A DNA stretch of 64,000 bases. It comes from Trichosphaerium sp. ATCC 40318. Lineage: Eukaryota > Discosea > Flabellinia > Trichosidae. The notes beneath the pieces are model-generated. The model was not told the origin of the DNA. It saw only the letters and a list, made by a program, of their open reading frames with translations, and made no database searches. Each line of letters starts with the position of its first letter. Positions within the stretch are counted from its first letter, which is position 1. Shown here piece after piece: positions 25,276 to 35,587 of this stretch. Location of the stretch: positions 284,917 through 348,916 of the forward strand of contig JALMLS010000573.1 in NCBI GenBank assembly GCA_038496445.1. Reading direction: 5' to 3'. Both the position numbers and the translations under genes were made by a program.

Positions 25276-25870
25276 TTGCAACGGAACATAAAAGTTCAAA
25301 TATGTAAGCTCAAGTTGTATGTTTATCTTAGTAGAATGCATCTTCGTAGAATGCAGTTTTCCACTGAGGATCTGGGTAAACAATCTTATTGGAAGAGTGT
25401 CGTTGGATATGAAGATGTTTCACACACTGTCAACTTCTTTCGCAAGGCATATGAAAATAGTACTGACTTTACTTTGACTGCGAGGTCTGGGAACCACTCT
25501 AAGCTTTAATGTGTAAACTATGGCGGACTTGGAGGAATTCTTGTCGTTTGAGTCGTGTTCTTGTGTACTTCAACCAACTGAGCCTCCTACCAGCGTACCT
25601 ACTCAGCAACCAACTGAGCTGCCATCTCAAAGACCTACAGAGGCACCATCAATAGCGACAAGCATGTATCTTTTTGATATTAAACGAGTTTGTATTAATT
25701 CTATTTCTAGTATTGTTCCAAGAAATCACGTGTCTTCAATACGATGGTACTGATCAAGGCCGCTCATTTGATGGATTACTTGATATCTTCTTATCAAGAT
25801 TCGCTATTGCACTCTTTTTTTTACACGTCACAATAAACTTACACGTCAAACAAGACATCTGAAAAGCCTG
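25276..25870 (+). CDS. Possible hypothetical gene with a Pro/Thr-rich segment
   Basis: Weak. A 77-codon frame (25276-25509: MHLRRMQFSTEDLGKQSYW, then YEDVSHTVNFFRKAYE) is followed by MADLEEFLSFESCSC and a low-complexity QPTEPPTSVPTQQPTELPSQ tract (25520-25650), a type of linker common in secreted proteins. I could not join the two with confidence, and no domain is recognised. Confidence 0.25.
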
Positions 25871-26052
25871 AAATTAGCTGCAATTTATACATTTGAACAA
25901 GCTAACTACGTCCTTGTAGTGATTATGACACGGTATTTATAAAATATCTTTACTACTGTATGTTCATTGTCAACAAAAAGCCAGATTTGCATTTGTAACC
26001 AGTCATTACTTTATGGTTTGTTTTGAACATCAACATCTGGTAGTCCAAGTGC

Positions 26053-26966
26053 CTATGGCTCAGCATGGACGAAAGGTACACCATTCGTGTAAATGTAGTG
26101 AAATGATAATGAATAAGAACGGAATCTCTTATCCCATTTTTTGTATTCTCCCTCCTTCTTACCGTTTGAATAGTTGCATAGTACTGAAGGAAGTCCACTT
26201 GGGAAATACTTCTGACACCTTCCTTCTTTTTTATTGTTTTTGAAATAACAACGCCTCCTCACTTGTCCGTTTGGATACCAAATCGTATATTGTCCTTGTA
26301 AATATCCATAATTGTAAGAACACGTCTCCATTACCTGTCCTGTAGGATACCACCTATAACACTTACCGTAAGCCAAAACAACTGATAAACAAACAGAATA
26401 TCAGACTTTTACAACCCTTTTGCTATTTAAACAGTGTAGATGAATACCTCTTGAATACGCCATGCTTAAGACCATATTTGTAGTGACATTGCATCTGAAG
26501 AGTTGGTTTGTCAAGCTTAATTTCAAGCGTTTTATAAGGATAAGGATCACCTACACAAAGCCTTTAATAATGCTAATGATAGCGTCAGTCAAAGTGAGGT
26601 TGTCATTACCTGTCTTAACCCTATAGGCCACAGCATCGTAGGTATACCATCTAGTATATTCTCCATGCTTGAAGCCATGATCATACCAACATTGGCTTAC
26701 AATGTGCCCTTGTTTTATTTCCATCCATTTACCATGCTTATTTAATGATCCATCGTATCTTGTGCTTATTGCTGTGTCACGTGATAAACAAGGCCAAATT
26801 TTATAAACTGTCAGGCTTAGATCTAATATGTAGTAGTGGAGCTCAAGAGGGAGGTGTAACAGCAAATTACAGCTGTTTTCTCGCGAAATGCAGCTGCTCT
26901 ACTGGTTGATAAATACTTAGGCAACGAATCGTCATGCGTTATCTGTAGGTGTACCTTATTCTCCAT
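26053..26966 (-). CDS. MORN-variant repeat protein with F-box-like N-terminus
   Basis: A possible first exon MENK (26966) splices to a block reading LLLHLPLELHYYILDLSL, which resembles the start of an F-box. After it come repeats of the MORN_2 type: HGKWMEIKQGHIVSQCWYDH, FKHGEYTRWY, YKYGLKHGVFKR, YLQGQYTIWYPNGQVRRRCY, KKEGRCQKYFPSGLPSV and KKEGEYKKWDK. The repeats cross three exons (26865-26551, about 26549-26440, 26376-26053). Such repeats are thought to be scaffolding or binding surfaces; with an F-box they could present substrates to an SCF ubiquitin ligase (inference). The last codons may instead splice to a short exon near 26020. Confidence 0.65.
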
Positions 26967-27161
26967 TGTCGTTGAGGAGATTCTATTCTTGGGTTTAGGT
27001 TTGTTTTTTTCGGTTATGTAATCAAGTCAAACCTAACCACATGTCTCTGATATCCACAAAGAAGACAGAAGGTTTTCCGAAGTAATGTCACTTAAATACA
27101 CTGACTAAGGTGATCTCACAAAGCTGTCTCCTACTGAGTGAAGTCAATATTATAATAGACA

Positions 27162-27772
27162 ATGGAGTGCCCAGCTGGATTTACTAGTTTAGGTACAGGA
27201 AGAAATGTCTTAGAGGAGACCTTGTACGCATATTTTATTCCTTAATTACGCGTCAAAACACGCAATAGATATCATTTAAATAGTTTATTACCGAAAACAA
27301 CGATATTTTGGTTTTATGCCCTAAATCTTCCTTAGAGAGAACCCAGACACAGCCATTGAGCTACAGAAGCTATACGATGGTTGTATTGCAGGTATTGAAG
27401 ACCAGCTCGAAATTAAAAACAAAACAAAGCACGTTACAAGGTGGCCAGAGAAGCAAGTTCTAGAAAGTACATGCCTGTACCGATACAGGCACGCCTAAGA
27501 AAATTACAAAATAACCTGCTTCTCGCAAACCGACTAATACGCTATTCAGAGACTGGTTTTTATATACCACACGCTTAAGGAACCACATATGTGGTCATTC
27601 AGCGGACCATTGTGAAGCTTTCGAAAAACAGTTTCAATCTGAGAATAGAACGAACCTCGGCATGCTATTGAATACGTATAGGATAGCCAATGATGATGAG
27701 ATTAAAGCACTTGGAGCTCACATTGGACGTGTCATTGACAAAGGAGCAATAATTGTCAAAGATAAGCTGTAA
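27162..27772 (+). CDS. Small helical hypothetical protein
   Basis: Not recognised. MECPAGFTSL at 27162, then exon pieces NPDTAIELQKLYDGCIA (about 27340), RKYMPVPIQARLRKLQNNLL (about 27465) and, after a 47-nt intron, ADHCEAFEKQFQSENRTNLG continuing to the stop at 27770-27772 (ending KGAIIVKDKL). About 115-120 residues, charged and predicted helical, with no signal or membrane segment. Two acceptors had to be taken as GAG rather than the more usual CAG/TAG, so those exon edges are tentative. Confidence 0.5.
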
Positions 27773-28159
27773 AAACAATAAAAGATAATCAAAAAAAAAA
27801 AAGTTGTGGTACGACTTGATGACATCCAGTCAAGTGTCTGACATTGCGATTGAAGCGCCACGAGAGTATTGATACAACCAAACATAATTCTAGGTAAAAT
27901 AGGACCGAACACTGGCCTAGAGCGTTGTAGGTAAGCAAATGTCAAACATCTAAAAAAAGCCAAGAAATCATTTTGCGACGAACTCACTGTACAGACCTCT
28001 CAAAGGACAAACTCTTAGTTAACCTGCTATACGATAAATTAAACAATATAATTATCCACAACACTAACACTTTTGTGACAACCTAATAATGAAATGACAG
28101 AGAATGTGTCCAAAAAAAAAAAAACTCGCCAACACTTTTTTTTTGTTTCTTCTCTCTTT
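27773..28159. other. Convergent 3' intergenic stretch
   Basis: Lies between the 3' ends of the small helical gene and the glycosyltransferase. AT-rich with poly-A runs; no gene or structured repeat seen. Confidence 0.5.
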
Positions 28160-30007
28160 TTACTTTACAAGTTTTTGTGTTTCTAGCAATTGGTTGGTTG
28201 CTTCTTCCCATGAAAATTTTTCGGCATGTGCTCTGCATGCCTTGCAGTTACCATTAGCGCCAAATAACTTTAAAGTCTCTTCGGCTGCGATTGTTAAATT
28301 AGTTGGATGTAAAAAGCCCGTCTTTCCGGATAAAACAACGTCTTTTGGACCAATTACTTCATAACCAGCGACTAAAAAACAAATACAGTTAATAACACTA
28401 TACCACAATACTGAGGTAAAATAACCATAAACACGGCGCAGTGGGTGACCAGTGTTTGTGATTAAAACAAAACGAGGTTGGTTTGAACCCTCAACAAGAA
28501 AGTTTTTCGAATTTTTTTGACACGTCAGTCAAACTTGAAGACTTTTTGACAAAAAAATTGTTCTATGATCTTACCTGGAAGTCCAGAAGCCATTGCTTCA
28601 ACCATTACTTGTCCAAAAGTATCCCACTTTGATGGGAACACAAAGATATCGGCAGAACGGTAGATAGCAGCGAGTTCTTCGCCGTATTTCCAACCCAAGT
28701 ACTTTACATCAGGAAAGTTCGTTTTAAGGTAACCAAGGTATGGACCACGTCCAACAACAACCTTAGTGCCCTTTACTGGTAGCTCTACGAATGTTTTGAT
28801 ATTTTTCTGCAAAAAAAAAAATAGTTAGCGCTTGAATACGTCTAAAAACACGTTAAAACGCGCGAATGCTACCGAACGCGTTCAATAAAAAAGAAAACTG
28901 GCAACTCTACAAAAAAACTCGGGAACAAGGTTTGTACCTCAATAGAAACGCGACCAACATATAGATACACTGGACCTTCTTCTTTAGACCATCTAGTAAC
29001 ATCCTCATTCTTATCTCCTTCAGGGTGGAACAAAGTAGTATTACATCCGTTACCAATCACCATAATAGACTTGAAACCAGGGTTATTCTTTTCTAGATGG
29101 TTCCTTGTTGATTCAGAAGGTACAATTACTGCTTCGCTTTCAGAATGAAACCACTAAATCAACGATACACGTCAGCAAAGAAATAAAAAAGATAAATTTG
29201 AGAAAACCAAAAAAATTTACACAATGTCTGTTGTATTTTTTTTGGTGTTACTGCACGTTTTTAAGAAACTACATGTATATACGAGGCGGTGTTAATGAAT
29301 TAAAAATGACTTGAAAGAATTTCTGATAAATAAAAACGATCATAAGATTTGTACTAATTAATAGTATAGAACGCTGAAACGGATTTGTAGGCGTGTCAGA
29401 GTCTTTAAGCAAAAATGATTTTTTGTACCTTTAAATACGCCCACATGAGGTCATCACCAACCCATCCGAGTACTCCTCCAACGTTTGCGCGTAAGTATTC
29501 ATGCAAACGCGTCGAAAACATGGATACGTATTTGTAATTGTTCCACCAACATGCTACAGCGACAAACAAGCCAACTGGTCCTGGCGTGGCGATGACCACT
29601 AGATCTGGGTCATAAGCGCGAACTCTGCTTGATATCTGGCTGAAACTCGGTAGGGTGACTGGGAAGTGGTGTACTTGTCTATAAAGGAACTGTGCTGGGT
29701 GTATAATGCCAATACTAATGTTTCGCTCCTGTAGTATGCCTTCAAAAGTTAAACATTTTCGGGCTACTCCAGAGACGTGTGGCGGATAAGAATCAGTCCC
29801 TATCAATACGCGAGTTCTATTTTGAAGTTTTGCTATGGCACCTTTTTGTGAAGTTAGTACAACTTTGTTTTAGCGTTGTATGGTACCTATTTCATCAGGT
29901 ATACTGCCTAAAAGAAGCGAAAAATCAAGGAAGACAAGAAACGCCACAAAGATTGTCAAAGACGTCAGAACGTCTTTACATTGAAAGTTTTTACAGCAAC
30001 ATGCCAT
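28160..30007 (-). CDS. Membrane-anchored GT4-family glycosyltransferase (GDP-mannose alpha-mannosyltransferase-like)
   Basis: The start at 30007 gives MACCCKNFQCKDVL, followed by one hydrophobic helix (LTIFVAFLVFLDFSLLL), so it is probably a type II membrane protein. Exon 3 begins the GT-B fold: RVLIGTDSYPPHVSGVAR, DPDLVVIATPGPVGLF, FSTRLHEYLRANVGG. Later exons give ESEAVIVPSESTRNHL, VIGNGCNTTLFHP, PVYLYVGRVSIEKNI, VVVGRGPYLGYL, ADIFVFPSKWDTFGQVMVEA and GKTGFLHPTNL. The donor site uses WDTFG in place of the common E-x-FG, as in bacterial-type GDP-mannose-dependent alpha-mannosyltransferases. An intron of about 240 bp lies near 29165-29400. It probably adds mannose to a lipid or glycan at the ER or Golgi face (inference). 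Divergent to POLD3. Confidence 0.8.
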
Positions 30008-30092
30008 CAGGGTTTCGTTACGAAGTGGAGTACTTCAGTTTGATTAAGTTTGGATTTTGTATCTTAACGCAAAGACCGCCAATTTTATCATC
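30008..30092. promoter_or_regulatory. 85-bp bidirectional promoter region (GT4 / POLD3)
   Basis: Only 85 bp separate the two divergent start codons, so both core promoters and 5' UTRs must lie in or beside this stretch, or one transcript must start inside the other gene. No TATA box stands out. Confidence 0.5.
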
Positions 30093-32637
30093 ATGGAAGA
30101 CTCCCACATGGATAAAATAGAACAGTGGATACACAATGAAGACAAAATAGTGCGTAAATCGCAATAATGCTGTTACAAAATAATTTGATCGTTACTCTTT
30201 ACAAAAAAAAGTTCGCTTACTTTGGCTAGATAACGTACAAATGGCTTGCTATGAACCTTTCGGTGCCTTTCGATATCGCCAAACAGTACGTAACGTGTTC
30301 TATGTGTAGAAGCCTAAAACATTATTAGAATGTTATGGCACTACCTAGAAAACGCCAAACGTGAAGTAAAAGCGCTATATTTCTTGTCAGGGCTAAAAAC
30401 CGGAAGTCCTCTTCATTCGGTAGCGCTAGTAAAGGGAAGCGATCTAGAGAGTGCGTTTAATAAATAAATGACCAAACTCAAGCTTTGTAGACGCCAAGAA
30501 ATCATTCGATATGATTTTCTCCTTACACGTTTATAGTCTACAAAAGGTACGTTCGTGCGTTTGTAGCGCATCACTACGCTTTCTGTATGATTCCAATATT
30601 TTAACCGTTTTGTAGAAAATACCAACAGACAGTGCAACTGTTGCTGAAGTAGATCTAAGCATGAGGAAAGCAAAGTTTTCAGAATTCAGCGAGAACCCAA
30701 AGTATAATCCGTATTTAACGAATCGGTACGAACTACAATGCTTCATTCGCTAACGTTTATAGCTGGAGTACTGTAGCCACCGCAAGCAGTGAAATTAGCG
30801 CTACACCACTTGGATACGTTCCAGAGTACGAGCGGACTTTTTTTTTGTAACATTTCTTTCTGACTTCCTTGTAGACGTGAGGTTATACAAAAAGCGCCAG
30901 TGGCACCAACAAAGCGCGTATGTACAAGTTCTTGTTGTTTTTCTTTTTTTTCGTTGAAACACCGAAAAAACCTGAACGTTGCGCTTACGCGTCTTAGAAA
31001 TCAGTAAAACCGCCTGTGAAAAAGGACGAACCGAAAGTCGCCAAAAAAGTATTTAAACCAAAGAGAATGATTGCTAAGCCTGGAGGCATTGCCGCCATGT
31101 TCCAATCAGCTAGCCGTAAAAAGTACGTACCTTCTATTTGTTTTTAGGGACAGACGAAGTGCCGTATGATTATAGCGTATTCATAGTTATTGTTTAGGGC
31201 AAAAAAAGAAGAGCAAGAAGTACAATGTTCTCCAGGAGGACCGTCCCCAACGCCTGAATCCTCTGATGAACCTGCCAATACACCTGATGAACCCTTTCTA
31301 GACTCCTCTTCGCCTGCTGAAGTACAGATGAGCGATTTGGAAGATGACGATGAAGAAGTACAAGATGAGTTGTACGTAACCAAGAACGATTCTTTGCGAA
31401 CACGAGTTTGTAGAGATGCTAGCTTTCACGTTCTTTTCGTTCTTTGCCTTACTTTCTTACTAGCGATATCCCACAAGAAGAAGAGATCGCACAGGAGGAT
31501 AAACCAATCAAAGATGAGGTGATAAGGACATACAGCAGAATAAAGAAAACGCGTAGAGTATTAGAAGACAGTGACGACGAGTTAGACGCAGCTCTAGATG
31601 ATATATGCGGAAACGATGATGAAGGTAAGAAAACGCGTAGCCGAACGATACTTGTTTTTTTTTGAGAATTCCCAACTTGGTTGTTAATCATGCTGTGTAT
31701 CTTTCCTTTACGCGTGTGGTATCGTACTAACGTACTTTTTGTTTTTGTAGACGACGATGATGAAAGTATGGAGGACGTAGATGATACGCCTATCAAGAGC
31801 GAGACTTATCTTGATACACAAATAAAACAAGAGCCTCTAGAGTCACAAGAGTCTCAGGAATCAACGGGAACAGCTGTAATAAGTCCTAGAAAGAAGAAAT
31901 TACTCAAGAAATCTCGTAAAAAGCGTATTTCTGCCTCACAAGATGAAGATGATGCTACAGGAACACTTGAAGATTCACCAAAACCGAAGAGTGGAAAGAA
32001 AGGCAAAAAAAAGAAAAACGAGGTTGATCCTTCACAACGTACTCTGTCTTTTGCAAATCACGGAAAGAAACCTTCTAAAACAAAGAAACGTAAAAGAGTG
32101 GTACGTGAATAAGTCAAGTTTTGTTTTTCTCGCTGAATAGTCTTCTTATTTTTTTCTTACTTTAATTTCAGGAAGAACCAGCTCCGGTGATTAAACAAGA
32201 AGAGTTTGCAGATAAAGAAAATGCTCCACCAGTATTTAGCTCATCATCCTCTTTACCAGAGGCCAAGGTTGGTAAATACGCTCACTTGCTTGACAACAAC
32301 ACTGTATCAAGACGAGGTAAAATTAAAGTCAGCAAAATGGTGACAAAGAATGGATACACAAGTACGTAACTTCAACACATAGTCTTTGATTCCGCTGAAA
32401 GAAAAAAAACGTGAAAATTTGATTAGTCAAGCAGCTTGTTTTGTTCTTTTTTTTTTCTTTTCGTGTATTTTTTCTTACTGTTCTTTCCTTGTAGTGATGA
32501 TGGACGTATGGGTTGATGATCCAAATCCAAAGCCAGCACCAAAGTCTCTTGGTCCTCCTAAGAAGCGACAAAAAGTGGCAACATCAACAGCGACTACACA
32601 AGGGAACATATTATCATACTTTGGTGCTAAAAAATAA
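30093..32637 (+). CDS. POLD3: DNA polymerase delta subunit 3 (p66/Cdc27-like)
   Basis: Accessory subunit of replicative DNA polymerase delta. N-terminal exons give MDKIEQWIHNEDKI then TYKWLAMNLSVPFDIAKQ, LWHYLENAKRE, ALYFLSGLKTG, VALVKGSDLE and FSLHVYSLQK: the winged-helix region that binds the B-subunit. The middle is long, acidic and Lys-rich (31200-32100), with GGIAAMFQSASRK and QRTLSFANHGKK as PIP-like patches. The C-terminus QGNILSYFGAKK is a good PCNA-binding PIP box. Length roughly 550 residues over about 13 exons. Several donors are GTACGT and two (30150 and about 30448) are GTGCGT. Divergent from the GT4 gene. Expected nuclear, S-phase function. Confidence 0.9.
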
Positions 32638-32939
32638 GAGAAACATTTTCTGTTGTAAAAATGTTGCTTCATTGTAAAATATACTGTTATTTCCTTTACT
32701 ACAAATTACTCACTGTATATTAATATTGTGTTATTTACAAGTCTCTTTAAATAGTAGTACGTGAGTGAACAGGCGCTATGTTGTGCTTAAAACAACGTTT
32801 GTAACAGACTTAAAAATAGCAAAATATTAGACAAATGACTTCATGCGCATTGCTACTCGGTAGAACTACACTGAGCACTTGTGAGGAAAACGGGAAGAGA
32901 TTTATGTGTAACAAAGAGTGCACAGTAAGTTAGGGTAAA
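32638..32939. other. Intergenic stretch after POLD3
   Basis: AT-rich 3' flank of POLD3; nothing recognisable before the ANK-PARP pseudogene. Confidence 0.5.
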
Positions 32940-33827
32940 ATGCTTGTTTATTTGTGAAGGAATACTGGTTGCTTGTTGCTTGCATTGGAGCTACTTGTTT
33001 GTAGTTTCAAGTTGGGCTATTTTCTCAAGCAGAATGGCTTTTCTTAGACTATTACCGGTCTCAGTTAAGTTGTCAATGTGTTGCTTTGTCGAATTATCTT
33101 GTTTCAGGTTGGCATTGCTTTTTGTTATTTTGACAATGTCTTTCTTTAGGCCGTTGACACTTTCCGTCAAATTGTTGATGAGTTGCTGCTTATCTTGCTT
33201 TAAGTATATTGTCGTTGCCTTGTGTTGGTTTGCTGTAAATTTTCATGATTTTCCTCCATATTCTCATTGCTCTTCTTTAGTTTGTTCATCTCGTAGTTTG
33301 CTTTCTGTAATTCTATGTCGAGATTGCATAGTTGCTAGTTGATTGCTGGTCATCAGTTGAGTACACATGGGCAGCCCATAGTTTTCTGTGCAACAATATG
33401 AGGTTAAATAAAAGGATGTGATATCTTACCGGTTAGAAATACAATTATTGTCATCGTCAGAGATCATCTATCTTTAATTTTGTTTTTTTGTTTTTTTAGT
33501 TTGGGTATAATTTATAGTACCTCGAGCAACAACAAGCTCATCGTACACAGCATGAGATACTCTATTTTATTTGAGAGGTCTAACTAAGCGATCTTATAAT
33601 TATTGGCCATAGTATCCAGCATCCAAAGAGCTCACTGTTTCCATCTTTATCAACATTGGCATTGACTAAAATTGATACGATGTTATTGAATCCCATTAGT
33701 GCTAAATAGTAACGTGAATAGCATGTATTTTACCTTGTTGTGTGATATTACCTGTCCAAATCAAAGTTGTCTGTCCACATACATTCACAGTTTCAATGTT
33801 GGCATTGGCATGGATTAACATACCAAA
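32940..33827 (-). pseudogene. Decayed ANK-PARP copy (copy D)
   Basis: Reading the minus strand, ankyrin DNA (33827-33640) jumps directly to a PARP fragment encoding SLDAGYYGQ (about 33640-33600), then to a YDELVV piece (about 33560-33530), then to a coiled-coil tail (33340-32944) starting QKANYEMNKLKKSN, nearly the same as gene C. Frames are interrupted by stops. The joins look like internal deletions; the first occurs at a shared TTTCC. The 5' side is cut by the LINE fragment. Confidence 0.75.
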
Positions 33828-34391
33828 GTAGGATTCTCAGAGAAAGTTGCTAACCTAGAGATGACGGTAGATAATTGGTTAAAAAATTTGTTTTTTGCAG
33901 ATGATCTTCTTCTTCTAGCCAGCTCTACAGACGATATAGAAGAAAAGAACTACTGGCTAGACAGATATAGCAAAGCGACGGGATTACAAATCAATAAGAA
34001 GAAATGTTTTCAAGCAAATATTTCTGGTCTAAATGGCTACAATAGTAAAGTTTTTGATACAGGTACAAGTATTAGGTATCTAGGCTTTAGTCTGAGTGAC
34101 GATGGACTGAATTTTGATTGGAACAGTACTAGAGAGAAAATAACAGTACAACTAGTAAAGTGGAAACCTCTGTGTAAAACAATTCGTCAAAAAATTAATA
34201 TTTTCAAATCGTATGCCCAATCCCAACTAATCTATTTCACCAGACCTCTCTCAATCCCTCCTAGTGCAACTGCTAAACTCATTAATATGTGTAATTGGTT
34301 CCTGTGGGATGTTTCTCGTGTCTTTGACAAGAAAAAGAAATATTCTTGTGTGTCATGGTCACAACTTTCTCATCCATTCTCTCGGATTTAA
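33828..34391 (+). mobile_element. LINE reverse-transcriptase fragment
   Basis: Encodes NWLKNLFFADDLLLLAS, ATGLQINKKKCFQAN, SIRYLGFSLSDDGLNF and KITVQLVKWKP, the FADD palm motif and thumb/connection region of a non-LTR reverse transcriptase. It is about 80% or more similar to the minus-strand LINE at 57685-58167. The join GFSEKVANLE to NWLKNLFF shows that the N-terminal half of the palm has been deleted. It interrupts ANK-PARP copy D. Confidence 0.85.
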
Positions 34392-34808
34392 CATCATTCC
34401 TGAAAATAAATTTAGAAAACAATACCATATGTAATAAAGTAGGCGCTAGCGCGCTGCCTCTTATTCTAAAAAAAATCCGAGTACCTTTCTATAGAAACAT
34501 TTCATAGCTTGCAAATACAGTCAAGATGTATATCAAAAACGAAATAGTCTTTGATTTAACTTGTGTTTGTAGTTCATATTGAGTACAGTGATTATAAAAG
34601 ACTTTTACGCTAATACTATAGTACTATTCTTTGAAGGGAATGCTGTTAAGGTACTTGTTCGTGGACTTGTTCCTTTCTTGTGGAAGGTAGTTTTTCTTTT
34701 TCAAAGCTTTTGTTTTTCCTAAACAGCCTTTCATCTAGGAATGTATAAAAAACTAGTTATACCTTATTGAAGGAACCGCAACTTTACAATATCCCGCTGC
34801 TGTACAAA
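34392..34808. other. Sequence between LINE fragment and PEPCK-like fragment
   Basis: Possibly LINE 3' tail at the left; no gene recognised. Confidence 0.4.
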
Positions 34809-35506
34809 ATGATTGCTTTGCCCAATAGCAGAATGCCCAAGACTGGTGAGACAACATAGCGTTAGAAAAACAACTTTTAAGTGAAATAAGAATTCTTGTC
34901 TGTGCCAACTGATGATAACTTGTCAAAGGAAAACAAAATACTTGCTGCTAAACTTGAGAAACACACCATCAAAACAAAGGTACTACCGCATTATAATATC
35001 CAATACAAGACTATTCAAGCTATTGCTTTCGAATATGTAGTCTGTCTGTTTCAATAGGCCATTCAAATGACATCGAGTAAAGAACTGATTGCTTGGTTGA
35101 ACAAGTTTGTTGGTTATTGCACACCTAATAAGATACGTATCATCACAAATAGCTATCATAGAGAGGACGGCAAGGGGAATGCTGCCGATGGATTATTAAG
35201 ATCATTGAGATCAAATGAAACACGGAAGAAACTTCACACTTTTCTGTAAAATTAACTGTTTTACTCAGTAAACAAAAAAGCAGCTTGCTATCTCACACGT
35301 AAATACAACTGTGCAACAGTGACAGATGACGCTCAGGATATAGTTAACATACCTAATTTTATTGAAAGCAAAAGATCCTTTTTCTGGCTATACTGCTCTA
35401 CTGGGTATCAGTTTGACCAATGAACTCGCTATAGACTTCATCAACACATGGCCGAGTTTATCAAAACCTTCCTCAGCGTAAATTATTGTGCTGTAAAAGT
35501 GGTGGA
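34809..35506 (+). pseudogene. Fragment resembling the N-terminus of GTP-dependent PEP carboxykinase
   Basis: MIALPNSRMPKT at 34809 splices to LSVPTDDNLSKENKIL and then to an exon with ELIAWLNKFVGYCTPNKIRI. A following piece reads KYNCATVTDDAQDIVNI and a last one GISLTNELAIDFINTW. The patterns C-x-P-x-x-I-x-I, KY-NC-x(4)-TD-x-x-D-(I/V) and G-I-x-L-T occur in this order in GTP-PEPCK, but the ICDGS motif and all kinase-loop and metal-binding motifs are absent. It is either a decayed, truncated copy or an unrelated gene with chance similarity. Converges with MON1. Confidence 0.35.
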
Positions 35507-35587
35507 ACGACTGTTCCTTTTAGATAGTGTCTCATAACGAGTATTTATGCCTCTTAAACAACAAAGTACTTTTACCAACTTTATTTC

